Assembly: GCA_030248215.1 (NCBI GenBank)
Contig: JASANG010004073.1
Coordinates: 310,001-374,000, forward strand
Reading direction: 5' to 3'
From: Enoplolaimus lenunculus
Lineage: Eukaryota; Nematoda; Enoplea; Enoplida; Thoracostomopsidae
Length of the DNA: 64,000 bases
Part shown: one piece after another, positions 25,267 through 36,598 of the stretch
How the letters are laid out: every line of letters begins with the position of its first letter
How positions within the stretch are numbered: the stretch's first letter is position 1
Notes under the pieces: generated by a model
The model's database searches: none
Seen by the model: only the letters and a program-made list of their open reading frames with translations
What the model was told of the DNA's origin: nothing
Position numbers and translations under genes: made by a program

Positions 25267-26053
25267 GACGGTGTTATGGTGCACGATAAGTTTTCAAATT
25301 TATGCAAAACATTATAAGATGACCAATACATAAATTGTTAGCTAAAATTAATCACAAAATATTACTAAAAATGTTAATTTGAAAGAAAAAATTATTTTTG
25401 CTAAACTTTTCTGCTGATAGCAAAAAGCACTCGCTTAATCTCAAAATTTAGGCAAAAAATTTAGACAAATAACACGGCAGCAGAGTGTGAAATTCAACGC
25501 TTTTTTATAGTATCTGACTTGTACAATGCAGTACCGAAAACACTAAAACTTCTATTGACGTCAATCTATAAATTTTCAAGACATTAATTATATAGATATA
25601 TACATATATATTTATATATATTTATATATATAAAACATTTTATATATACAAGCGAAAAACAAAGTATTTTTTAAATTTTCTCTTTAAAACGCAAATATGC
25701 GACAAATATAAAATTTTCACCACCTACACAAAAATATATAACTGCAAAACAAGCACTGTACGTTTCAACGGGACTATAAACAAGGAGCCACGTCCCCCAA
25801 AACAGGAATAGAATCCAATATTTTGTATTAATAAGATTTAGTACTAAAATTGCGTTTTGTATCTCGCTCGATTCCGCTACATGACCTGTTTTTATGAATA
25901 TATATTAAGCCGCCACGCTGTCAGAAATTTGTAAATCCACCATGGATAAACTGCAATATTTTGCAGTTTATGTTTAACTTTTCTATCCCAACAAAAGTAT
26001 AAAAAAACATTAACAAAAATGTTTGTCTGTAGAATAAATTAGACAACCAATTT

Positions 26054-26234
26054 GGCCCATGTTTAGTGGTGTCCAGGTTTCGGCTGGGTCTGTAAACGAG
26101 TAGGTTTAGATTTTAGATTACATTTTTGGCGTAGGTTTTGGTTTAGGCTTAGGAAAACACTTTTGCAACGTTTAGGCTTAGGCTTAGGAATACGGTAAAA
26201 ATCTACGGTTACGCGCCTTAAAGTCACGTTGGTC
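26054..26234. mobile_element. hAT-like MITE with TTAGGC interior, subfamily C
   Basis: Flanked by ACCAATTT and GCCAATTT. Subfamily C differs in its ends (GGCCCATGTTACTTTAAGG type) and has a conserved CCAGGTTTC-GG-TGGGTCT block, then TTAGG units and a GCAACG spacer. Confidence 0.8.
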
Positions 26235-27437
26235 GCCAATTTAAACTACAAAGGAATGGTGTCCGAAACTATGGTATTAAAGCTGTCTTCGAACATAACA
26301 AGTTTGCGATAGGTTTACAAAGTGGCCAACTCCTCCAAATGCAAAACTCCAAATTGGCATAGAAGTAGAAAAAGACAACGAAAAATAAGCTGATTTTCGA
26401 ACCATCACCAGCCACTCGTATTAAAACTATAAGACCTATCACCAGCTTGTGATATATGTGCTAACGGATTTGAGCCTACTCTGCCTAGTTAATATTAACT
26501 TTTAGACTCGCTTATAAAATCGTAAATTTTGCGTCGCAAAAATATACACAACGCCGAATTACGTTTTGTTTTCAGCTACGCTCAAGGGTCCCGCAGATAC
26601 CATAGTGGACTCATCCCACTCTCGGGAAAAATTATACCCACCCCCTACCCGACCCCATGCAGAAAAGATCAACCTGGATTGTACAGTCACCTTAAAGTCG
26701 ATGTAGGTTGATCCGAACAATTCTTAGCCCTCCAAACCAAGTTGAGCTGGCTGCAGTGTTTCTGCACAATTTTTGACGGCTGAACTGACCATTTATGACC
26801 ACGCAAAATGACCAAACTTGTTAATACAATGGATTATTTCAGGATTAGAAACTAAACAAATTTATGCAGATTAGGTAGGGATATACGTTTGATGGTTCGT
26901 CACCATCCCTCACCATACGGTATCGTACGAGTGCAATTGGCGTACGGTACCGCACCGTGACGGACGGCGCCGGACGAGTGACGGACCACGACAGAAGGCG
27001 CTGTACGGGTGAGGTAAGGCGCCGTGCGGCAATTGTTGCACAACCCTTACAGTTAATTACGGACGTATTTAACATCACATATACATGAGGGTCTATACCC
27101 GTGTAAAGTTTAAAAGACATGACAGAATATAGTTTAGTTTTACATAATTCTCACTCAAAACTGCGACCAAATGAAAATTGACTAAACATTTTCTCGCTTG
27201 CTAAACTCAGTCGCCAAGAATTTTTCATTGGATTTTAATTTGTTCCCAAAATTAATTTGTATTTAGCTCTCTAGTAAAAGTTAGAACGCCAAAGATACGT
27301 AATTTGAGCATCGTTCCAGCTTTTTTTGTGGTTTATATAAACAAACAAGCGAACATTGCTAAGTCGCAACAACAGTGAAAATCAATGTGCTCCAGGGTGC
27401 AACCGGAGGTGAAAAATATCGGAGCCGAGAGGTCAGC

Positions 27438-27525
27438 AAAATTTGACGGAACCGGATGTGGAGGTGAAGCCGGATGTGGAGGTGAAGCCGGATGTGGAGG
27501 TGAAGCCGGATGTGAGGTAAAATTA
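27438..27525. repeat. 18-bp tandem repeat
   Basis: GATGTGGAGGTGAAGCCG repeated about four times. It lies in an insert present only in the 28-kb copy of the PAN duplication. Confidence 0.85.
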
Positions 27526-27840
27526 GCTAGTTAAAATGATGGTTAATTTGTTAATTTTCGCAAATATCTGTAATGTATTCTGAAATTGTTTTGTTTCACG
27601 CTTATTTTTTACGAAATCATGGTCATTATTTCCTCAAAATTGTGCCAAAAGTAAAACGAAAGGCGCCAAACAGGTAAATATTGCAAAACTATGCAGTTGG
27701 GCGCAACATCTTGCAAAAGTTCTACCGGATCCGGAGTCGGAGGTTGATTTTCTGCCGGAGCTGGAGCTTAACCTACGGTTGTAAGTCCGGATGTTTTGCA
27801 ATTAACAAAATTGATGTTACAAAGTTTGCAACCACTTTGA

Positions 27841-28085
27841 CTAATTTTCAATACAAATTAACGCAACTTTTTCGATTGCGCTGCAACGGTCGGAGTTTAA
27901 CGGCGGTTCAGATCTTTTAAGTGTTTTAAAATGACAAATATTCTTTTTTGGAATAAATTCTGCATAATCACAGATTGAATCGTTTGAGTAACATTCGAGC
28001 GCGCATTGGTCGCGAGTCGACGCAGATATCGTTTGCACTGTCGATCCTTGCAATTTAGACGCTTTTGTTGTTGAATACTGAATGC
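27841..28085 (-). pseudogene. Orphan duplicate of the ITIH terminal PAN/apple exon
   Basis: The 80-codon frame starts at an intact 3' splice site (TTTTCCAG) and ends at the same stop codon as the last ITIH exon (12208-12473). The two translations are almost the same: one Phe/Leu difference and a 7-codon in-frame gap near the end (after SAIE). Similarity continues on both sides, about 12040-12550 against 27280-28150, including the TTTGAGCATCGTTCCAGC stretch, so this is a segmental duplication in the same orientation. It lies about 3.6 kb upstream of the ITIH start codon. I find no other ITIH exons beside it. It is either the remnant of a tandem gene copy or an unused exon. The open frame and the near-silent divergence suggest it is recent or still selected. 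Confidence 0.7.
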
Positions 28086-28339
28086 CTGGAAAATATGACA
28101 AAAATTTAAAATTTTTTTCATTTTAATTGACTTTTGTTCGTTTTTATTAACAGTTAAAGTTGAGACTTAGGCTTAGGCTTAGAAAAACGCTTACGTCAAA
28201 CTGTTTGATAAAACTGGCTCTTATACAACTTTCAAGCGAAAAGTTTACACTTAAGCTTAGGAACACCTTAGGAATTCAAAGCCTTCAAATAAATTGCTCA
28301 ATATAGCCTGCAATTTTATTAAATTTTTTTAAAAACATT

Positions 28340-28593
28340 TCACTGTAAATTTCAGTGAGTTGATTTTAACTCAAAATGAGTTGAATCACTCAGTCTGAGT
28401 TAGGACTATCAGAACTAATAATTTTGAGTTGATTCAGCTCATTCTGAGTTAATTAATCAACTCACCCAGAGTCAACTCAATTCAGAGTGAGAATCAAATC
28501 AACCAGAGTGAGTTAATGTTTACTGATATTAATTCAGAAATAACCAACTCGCTAGCTGAATTGATTAATCAACTCATTAAAATTTACAGTGTT
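28340..28593. mobile_element. MITE with CACTGTAAATTTCA ends
   Basis: About 254 bp, rich in GAGTTGA/TCAACTC direct and inverted repeats, with perfect terminal inversion (CACTGTAAATTTC / AATTTACAGTG). It is next to the orphan PAN exon. Confidence 0.85.
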
Positions 28594-29199
28594 GTTGCGC
28601 TCTGGTTCACCTTCCCAACAACCTTTTACGCTTGCGCTTAGGCTTAGGCTCAAATTTAGACTTAATTCCAAGCGTGGGAGTACCTAAGTTTAAATGTGGG
28701 AAAAGTGTACAAGTATTCTTTGTCGCTGTATGTATAGGATCAATAGCCTGTAGATGGTTTCGACCATTCAAAGAAAACGCTTCGGAACAGTCGTAAACAT
28801 CAGGCTAACACTTAAGCTTAAGCTTTCAAACTTTCGTTCAAGTTTTGGCCTCAGAACTCCATTTAAACTGCTGCTGAACTCAAAATGCGAAAAATGTGCT
28901 GAATTTTTGATACTCTGCATTCACTGGCTTGAAAGTTACAAGATCTATCATCAACTGGCGATAGGTGCTACACATATTTGAGAATACGGACGTTTGTTTC
29001 AACTATTAAACCATCGGCATTTTGTTGTAAACCTTTATCATACATGGGCCGATACATCTGTTTATTGTTTCTAAATGGTTTTATAGTACACGTCAGCATT
29101 AATATCTAAAGCTGTGCTAGACCTTATCATCAGAAAACATAAATTCATTGACGTTATAGAATTGCCATCCAGCTAATGTATTATTTCATTTGCTAAGTC

Positions 29200-29511
29200 G
29201 GCCCATGTATAGAACAGGGCCGGAACAACAGTATAAGCATATTCCTAAGCCTAAGCCTAAACCTAAGCCTAAGCCTAACCGTATGGATGAGCCTATTCCT
29301 AAGCCTAAGCCTAAGCCTAAGCCTAAGCCTAACCGTATGGATGCGTATGGATGAGCCTATTCCTAAGCCTAAGCCTAAGCCTAAGCCTAAGCCTAAGCCT
29401 AAGCCTAAGGCTAAGCCTAAGCCTAACCCTAAGCAAAAATTACTCTAAAGCTTAAACTGACTCTATTTATCCCCTCCGGAAAACTTTTAGGCCCTGTTGT
29501 ATACATGGGCC
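29200..29511. mobile_element. Longest TTAGGC-carrying hAT-like MITE, subfamily B
   Basis: The ends are GGCCCATGTATAGAACAGG and its complement; the flanks GCTAAGTC and GCTAAGCG share 6 of 8 bases. The interior has about 22 CCTAAG units in blocks, the longest being eight uninterrupted units at about 29358-29405 on the plus strand (TTAGGC on the minus strand). A CGTATGGATGAGCCTATTC spacer separates the blocks and is itself repeated. Confidence 0.88.
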
Positions 29512-30170
29512 GCTAAGCGTATATTTGTTGGTCAGGATCATATTCCACTTTACATTTATGATGTTAATTTTCTTACAAATATGTTTAATAGAAAACAGGT
29601 AAAATTAATCGTCTTTTCGGGAGTGTGAGCCCATTGCCCCCTTCCCTGGTTTTGAGTCCGCGGTTACCCCATCACTCTTCGGGTCCCTCTACAAAAAATC
29701 GTTCCAGCATCCCTGACAATGCTATGGGTAGCGATCCGTATAAATTTTTTGGTTGTTGGACACTTGCGAAGCGTCGAGCGGTAACAAACGACGCCGTCCA
29801 GAGTCGCACGGCGGTGCATTGCACCATTCGGCACCGCGCGTCACCGAGCGTCGCCGCTCGACGTCGTGTGGCGCCGTCCCTGGCCGCACGATGCCGCGCG
29901 CCGCCGCGAGTCACAACTAAAAATAAATTTTAGCTGTGAAACGCCGCGACGCCCGACACCGCGCGGCACCACGCGTTTATTAAAACAAATTTTTAATATA
30001 AACGCCGAGCGACGAGTAGAGCACAACCCATACGCCATATTCAGCTGGCGTATGCTTAATATTGTGATGGAAACAATGTGAAAATTTTCTATTTTTGTCG
30101 TATTTTCTACCCATTTAAATAAATTTAATATTATTTATTAGTTATGTTTAGAGTTAAATATATGTAAAAT

Positions 30171-32787
30171 ATGATGTTACCGGCTAGAATATGTATTGAA
30201 ATAAATATCATTGTTATTTTGCTCGTTGTGGTTCGAATTAGCTCGCATGAAGAAAATGAGGCACACGATCATGACGAATCAGTATTTGCCCAGAAGTAAA
30301 TATAACCCCTTCTCACAATGAGTTGCCTATAGGCAACTCAGCGCAGTGTATATACGGTAAATAATATATATCGCACCGTGTTTAACAATTGCAACACGTA
30401 TACATAGTACTAAATCACCACAAGATGTGAGAGCCCCCTCGGGCTCGAGCGTCAAGCTCGTATAGCTGAGGGGTAATGGTATACGCCTCCCACTCCAGTC
30501 ACTGGAGTTCGAATCCTAGCATAAAGTATGTCTCAGCGGAAATAGAAAATATTCATGTGAGAAAGAGTTAACATTTGTGGCGTTGTGTATACGCAAGTTA
30601 TTGTGAACGAGCAAGCTTATTACAGTAAGAAGGCTGCGCTATACTCTACTCTGCCAGACTCCGCTGCGTGTCGCCGCACGCCGCTGTGAGTTAACAAAAA
30701 TATACGCAAAAAGCTATTAAGTGCAGTGCAGTTGTACGCGGCAACGTGCGGCGACGCGTGGCGGCGAACAGCAGGTTTTATTAGGCGTCCGGCGATGTGC
30801 GGCAGCGTGCGGCGACGTGCGGCGGCGAGCGGCGTATATAGCGTAGCCCTTAAGGATTTGAATTGCGGTACCTTTTACATGGACCGTAGGTCGGTGAGTC
30901 CCAGCTTGAATCTGCACTTGGTATACGGTAACTAAATTTTTTAGCTAAGAAAATTGTGTCATATCCAATGATGAAAATAAAACAATATCTGGTCAACCAG
31001 GTTATAAAAAATATGGAGGTTTCAACTAAAGCATGAGCCAGTAAAGTGACAGCCTAAAAGGTAACCTTTTGCCTAATCCTAGAAAAAAGTCTATAACCAA
31101 AAGAATTTGTCGTAGGTACCAATAAAACGGATCTAGGTTAATTGTATTAAAGGCCTGCAAACTAAACACACAAAAGAACTAGGAAACCAATACACAGTGG
31201 TGGAATTAGACTTAGGCTTAGGATTAGGAATATGCTTGTATGAGCATGCCTCTATAATGAACACGGGCCTATAATGTATATGTGATATTTGAATTTTCTA
31301 CTGATTATATATTTTTGTCTTACTCACCGCAAATTAAAAAAGTTAATCTTTTTGCGATGCTATTGTTAGTTTGTTTATCCCACAGTCTTCCTGTCTACTT
31401 TCAAAACTCAAGTTTGCTTTAAAGGTTTGAACTCAGCTTTATTTGGGGCTGGCGTTAATTATGCACTACAATTTAGAGATAATTAACATTTATGAACTCT
31501 AATTAAAGTTTAGGGTCTCTATCCACTCACGGACTCTAATTAGGGATACGTACTACTATTAACTGGGTCTCCAAATGGGTTCCACCATTAGTTACCTCCC
31601 CGCTCTCATTCGGGTCACTACAGTACCCTAAGTAATTGACACCACCGTTACCTAACCAGACTGCTGGCTGTGTCCGTGAGTGACCAAGACCCTAATATAA
31701 CAAGCCCTCCCCCAGTATATTTGGTTGTTTTTTGGAAATGTGATTTCAGTGAAGATCATATCACCGAACATTTAGCCGTTCAACTTGGCTGGGCTGATTT
31801 GAAAGAAAAATTAGCTGATTTTGCAATTTCAACGGATTTTTTGTATTTTACAATGCAAGACACGAACAAAGATCGGTTAATTGACGGTTTAGAAATTTAT
31901 AAATGGATTGTTTGGGATCATGAAAGTATATGCAATTCGCGTTTTTTAATACGAAAAACATTTTTTTAAATTTGGACAACATTTTCAAATTTGTACGATA
32001 CCGTTTATAGTTAATAGACCGGTTGGATGGTTATTGAGTTTGACCGAGTTCAAGCTCATGGATAAACAACCCCGCTAAATACTCTGCAAAAAACGGATCG
32101 AAATTACTTTGAACATTGCCGTGTGACAAGGAACACATAGTTTTGCTTTATATTAAGGAGACATCATTAGTCTACAAATTTAGACCAAGGTTAGTATGCC
32201 AGAGCGGTTGATTTATAGTATATCAAATTTAGTCGGCGACTTATTAAGTAGTTACTTAACTTAAGTACGCTTTTGCAAACGGCAAAATAGTTGGGAGCTC
32301 GTACTTAAGTATCCAGTCGTAGCTTTAGTACGGTTTCGGACGCTCAGCCATTAATACTGATTATTAACCAAGGTGTCAGCTGGAAATAAACGTTGCTGTT
32401 TATTTCCAGCTGGCACATTTGTTAATAATTAGTGTTGCATGGCTGAGTTTCCGAAACCCTACTTAAGTACTCAGTCGTTCGTACTTAAGTAGGATTTCGG
32501 AAACTCAGCCATTTTCACTAATTATTAACAAATGTGTGAGCTGGAAATAAACAGCCACATTTAGAAAATAACGGCATCTATTCAGTATTGAGTTTTCAGA
32601 TCATAATCGTACAGTGCCGACACCGACAAAATTAGAAGCGAACGCCGATGAAGTGTTATCGAGTATGGATTTCAACAACGACGGATATATAACGTACAAA
32701 GAATTTAAACACGCGAAACAAATTGAAATTAATCAGCCAGGAACGTTCGATCCTGCAACTCAAAACTTTCTACCATTACCCAATTGA
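30171..32787 (+). CDS. Secreted two-EF-hand protein, MCFD2-like, 3 exons, complete
   Basis: Exons 30171-30295, 31750-31925 and 32600-32787 total 489 nt and encode 162 residues; phases fit (AA|T and A|AT, both Asn). Residues 1-24 form a signal peptide (IIVILLVVVRISS). A His/Glu/Asp-rich linker follows, then the EF-hand core. Loop 1 is residues 79-90 (DTNKDRLIDGLE) and loop 2 is residues 124-135 (DFNNDGYITYKE); both have all usual calcium ligands. The pairing LYFTMQD...LIDGLE with NNDGYITYKEF matches MCFD2, the ER-Golgi cargo-receptor partner of LERGIC-53 (ERGIC-53/LMAN1), and the related CGREF1. MCFD2 is about 146 residues, a similar size. The start is the first of two adjacent ATGs; the second would also serve. 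A piggyBac-like MITE begins 10 bases after the first 5' splice site. Confidence 0.85.
30306..30567. mobile_element. piggyBac-like MITE with the best-preserved tRNA-like module
   Basis: The ends are CCCCTTCTCACAATGAG and the complement of CTCTTTCTCACATGAAT; flanks ATAA and TTAA. At about 30459-30525 on the plus strand, TAGCTGAGGGGTAATGG (A-box-like) and GAGTTCGAATCC (B-box-like) are spaced as in a tRNA. The orientation is opposite to the other three copies. It starts 10 bases after the MCFD2-like exon 1 donor. Confidence 0.85.
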
Positions 32788-33043
32788 ACCAGATGTGTTC
32801 AAATTTGCACAGAAAAAAGTATTTCTGAATTTACTCAGAAAAGTATTTTCTGCGGCAAATCTGACAAGTTTTTCTGATAATCAAGACAATTTTTTTGAAA
32901 AAATAACTGGAAAACGTTTATTTACAAACTTTATTTCAATACTTTTCTGAAATCTTTTCTGTTATAACAGAAATACATTTCAAGTGCACATTGCTAATTA
33001 TATTTTTTAAATGTAAGAAACTTTTTCTTAAATATCAGAAATA

Positions 33044-34154
33044 TTATTGAGCGAAGCGAAACTCCGAGCGAAGCTCGGAGTTTCGCGAAGCGTTTTATGT
33101 TTTGTACTTCTTGGGGGTCGAAAAGTGGATGTCCGTCCGTCCGTCTGTCCGTCTGTCCGTCTGTCCGTCCGAAAAGAATCTCAGGAACGGCTGTACCGAT
33201 TTGGATAAACTTTTTTTGTTTGAAAGCCAAATATCCTGGAGTGTTAACCTCGCATTGGGGTTTAAAAGTTTTAAGCCGTTTATTAGCTACAAGCTAATTT
33301 GCATGATTAATTGAGCCTAAATTAGGACTTTCCGCAATATTTCACTAATTATTGCAGTTAGAAGCAATCTAATTTTAGCATTAAAGGGTTTTTGTGTGTG
33401 AGGAATCTGTGTAGACTGTTTACAAACCTCCAAAACCGATACTTGAGCAGCTATCTAATAGGTAATTTGCATACTAGCATAGTTTATAAGCCTAAATTAC
33501 GACTTTTTACAATATTTCACTAATTATTAAGGTTAAAAGCAATATAATTTCAGCACTAAAGGGTTTTTGGCGCGAGAAATTTGAATAAATAGTTTACAAA
33601 CATCCAAAACTGATAATTGAACAGTTAGCTAATAGCTAATTTGCATATTAGCTTAATTGACAAGACAGAACTAGGTCTTTTTAAACTATTTCAATAATTA
33701 TTAGGGTTTACTGTAGGTTTTTGGCTGCGAAGAATCTGAATAAATTGTTTACAAACCTCCAAAGCCGATAAATGAATAGTTAGCTAACAACTAATTTGCA
33801 TATTACCTTAATTGACAAGACAAAATTAGGACTTTTTAAATTATTTCAAAAATTATTAGAGTGGCTGAAGTGTTTCTGGGTGCGAGGATCCTGAGGAAAT
33901 TGCTTACAAACCTCCAAAATCGATAAATGAATAGTTAGCTAACAACTAATTTGCATATTACCTTAATTGACAAGACAAAATTAGGACTTTTTAAATTATT
34001 TCAAAAATTATTAGAGTGGCTGAAGGGTTTTTGCGTGCGAGGATCCTGAGAAAATTGCTTACAAACCTCCAAAACCGATGAATGAATTGTTAGCTAACAA
34101 CTAATTTGCATATTACCTTAATTGCTTACGTGCGTTCGAGGTTCGCTCAATAAA
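33044..34154. mobile_element. TIR element with GTCC microsatellite and internal 160-bp tandem repeats
   Basis: The ends are TTATTGAGCGAA and the complement TTCGCTCAATAAA. After a hairpin-rich GCGAAGCGAAACTCCGAGCG start comes a GTCC/GTCT run at 33130-33171 and a GGAACGGCTGTACCGATTTGG block. Then four or five units of about 140-170 bp each contain ACAAACCTCCAAAACCGAT and ACTAATTTGCATATTA. No transposase is visible. It follows the MCFD2-like gene. Confidence 0.8.
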
Positions 34155-34587
34155 TGTAGTCCCACTACGACTGGTTTTGAGTGTGGTCTGATTCGTAGAG
34201 AAAGCTGTTGTGAAAATAACTAAGAAGTTAACGACTGAGATTCGGAAGGTCAACTTATTCACAAGTCACTTCACAAGGGCGCATATCAAGGGAGAGACAG
34301 GGGACTGTTTTCGGAAATTTCTGGGGGTGAATGAAAAAAGTTCTTTTTTATGATCCGTCGAATCGCGTACTGAGTCGTATAGTCCAGTATTCCTTGCAGA
34401 AATGAAATGATGGCTTCGTCTCTGCTAACTTACATATTTATAGGATGTTTTCCGTTTTGCTACCCTCAGCTAGAATCGGTTCGATAGATTCTGGTTTGAA
34501 AAGTAGTATGGGTAGTGAATCTTGCGGCTAAAATGTTTTACTGGGTTCAGTATCAGTAGTGAATTTAGAAGTGTTTGTTGACACGTC

Positions 34588-34737
34588 GGCCCATGTATAG
34601 AACAGGGCCGGATCGTTTTCCGAAGGGGCTATAATAGAGTCAGTTTAAGCTTTAGATTAACTTTTTTTGCTTAGGCTTAGGCTTAGGCTTAGGAATATGC
34701 TTATACTATTGTTCTGGCCGTGTTCTACACATGGGCC
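34588..34737. mobile_element. hAT-like MITE with TTAGGC interior, subfamily B
   Basis: Flanked by GACACGTC and GACGCGTC (7 of 8 equal). The ends are GGCCCATGTATAGAAC type; the interior holds three TTAGGC units. Confidence 0.88.
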
Positions 34738-36204
34738 GACGCGTCGAACGGTAAATAAAGTATTGAAAATTTTTTGCCAAAAATTGACTTCTGTTCCTTC
34801 TGGGACCTCAACAACCCGAAATTGAAAAAAATTCAAATTTTGGTACGAAAATTTTTTACAATATTTTAAAGGCAACAAGCGAATATTGACAATGGTTGTG
34901 TATACTGTCGAAACAACTTTTTGACCTGTGCCTGACAAACAGCGGTTAATATTGAAAATTTTGACCCATCCTGCATATCGTAGTGTTTGACCTGCGCTTC
35001 ACAATTATTGACACGGACTACGGAGTTGAATTTCAAAATTGCAAGAAATACTGAGAAGAATATATCGCAGTAAATTTGCAATTTTCACGGCTCACAACTG
35101 TTACTAATTATGAATTAAGACAACTTTATACTTCTTTGTCTCTTAAGTTTAAAAATTTGTAAAAAAAGTCACTCGTTTAAAATGCCGATAAAGTTGTTTT
35201 GCTGACTTTATATTTGTTTTGTGTTGTTTTGTTTTATTCATTTATATATATTTATATTTATTGTTAATATTGCAAGTAAATAACGTATCGATTGCACACT
35301 TATAAGTTTTATACACTTAAATGCACAATCTAGAGTTCTATTTGGCTTTTAGTTAAACAGCTGTCAAGCTATTTTTAGGGACGAAATGTGAAAGCTTAAG
35401 TTTGCCTGAACCTAAGGGTGGTCAAAAAGTAAAGCCATAAATCTAAACGTAAAATTGAACCTAAACCAATACCGGCTGTTGTATAAATGAACGCCGGACG
35501 GTAATCTATGGGCTTAAGCTTTAATTTCTTGCTAAGATCAACGAAATTTGCCGGAGCCGGAGCCGGAAGTGAGGCGAAATTAGCCAATATCTGCAAATAT
35601 GTTGTTAAGTTGTTTGGTTTTACGCTAATTTCAAGGTAAAATTTCGGAAATTCTTTCCTGAAAATTGTGACAAAAGTAAAACGATATGCGCTAAACAGAT
35701 AAATTATGCAAAATTATGGAAAATTTTACTACCGAAAACCGGAGCCGGAGGCAGACTTCCGGTTGTACACTGGTATAAATATGCTTACTCTGACGATGAG
35801 GCTTTGGGTTTAGGTTTAGACTTAGGAATAGTATCTTTATACAATTTGGTTACAAAGCCTATGTTTATTATAAGAAAGAACCTGTTGTATACTAGAGTCC
35901 TTAAAACTGTGCAGCGATTTTGACAGGGAAATGTTGCGAACACAGTATTTTTGCATATTTTAAGGAGTCTTAGGCTTAGCGGCGAATCCTTAGGCCTTAG
36001 CGGCGAATTCTTAGGTCTTAGCGGCGAATCCTTAGGTTGGCGTTGGTGACGTCGGCCGCAGTCCGTCGCCGTCTGTCACCGTCCGACACCGTGCGGTGTT
36101 GTACGCGAATGACTCACGTACAAGGTATACCGCAGGGCGCTGGGCGGTGATGTATGATAATGCACACCGCCGCACGACAAGTATAGCGCCATCCTTATTG
36201 TTCA

Positions 36205-36380
36205 ACAGTTATTATAACCATATACTTAAGCCTAAGCCTAAGCCTAAACCTAAGCGTAAGAATAAGCATATTCCTAAGCCTAAGCCTAAGCCTACCTAAA
36301 CCAAGCAAAAAAATTGTCTAAAGCTTAAGTTAACTTTTTTCTAGTCCCAACGAAAAACGTTCCCCTAATCTTTATGTGGG
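36205..36380. mobile_element. TTAGGC MITE fragment upstream of GCAT
   Basis: CCTAAG units (about ten) and AAAAACGTTCCCCTAATC with TTTATGTGGGCTC at the right show subfamily A. It lies about 220 bases before the GCAT start codon. Left border uncertain. Confidence 0.65.
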
Positions 36381-36598
36381 CTCATTTCCTCGTTGAAAAT
36401 ATTGAAATTATATTGTAAAATATTTCTCGTAATACAAATTAAAAAATATCCATATATAAAGTCTGATTCAACCTTAGATTCGGATCCGATTTCAACCAAC
36501 GACGTTCGGCCTGTCTGGTGAAGGTTGGAACTGTTGTTGTCGTCTCATTTAGCAGGCCGAAAAATAAGATTAACTCTTACATTCATTGAAAAGTTTCT

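Larger units (their letters stand above)
24230..27840. other. Intergenic region upstream of ITIH
   Basis: It holds MITEs and AT-rich spacer only. A short degenerate block around 25830-25890 (TTAGTACTAAAATTGCGTTTT, CTCGCTCGATTC) recurs near 3570-3640, 37270-37330 and 54690-54750. Confidence 0.55.
32788..36598. other. Intergenic region between the MCFD2-like gene and GCAT
   Basis: Contains the 33044-34154 element, a subfamily B MITE and GC-rich tracts. Minus-strand frames near 34660-35080 have a hydrophobic start but no ATG in a fitting place, so I do not call a gene. Confidence 0.55.

Noticed and set aside
29200-29511. TTAGGC array as a chromosome end or old telomere fusion point
   Set aside because: It is bounded by transposon ends and near-matching 8-mers, many similar elements exist nearby, and coding genes continue on both sides.
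34657-35081. Minus-strand frames with a secretory-looking start (CDIFFSVFLAIL)
   Set aside because: No suitable ATG, weak splice borders, and no recognisable domain.
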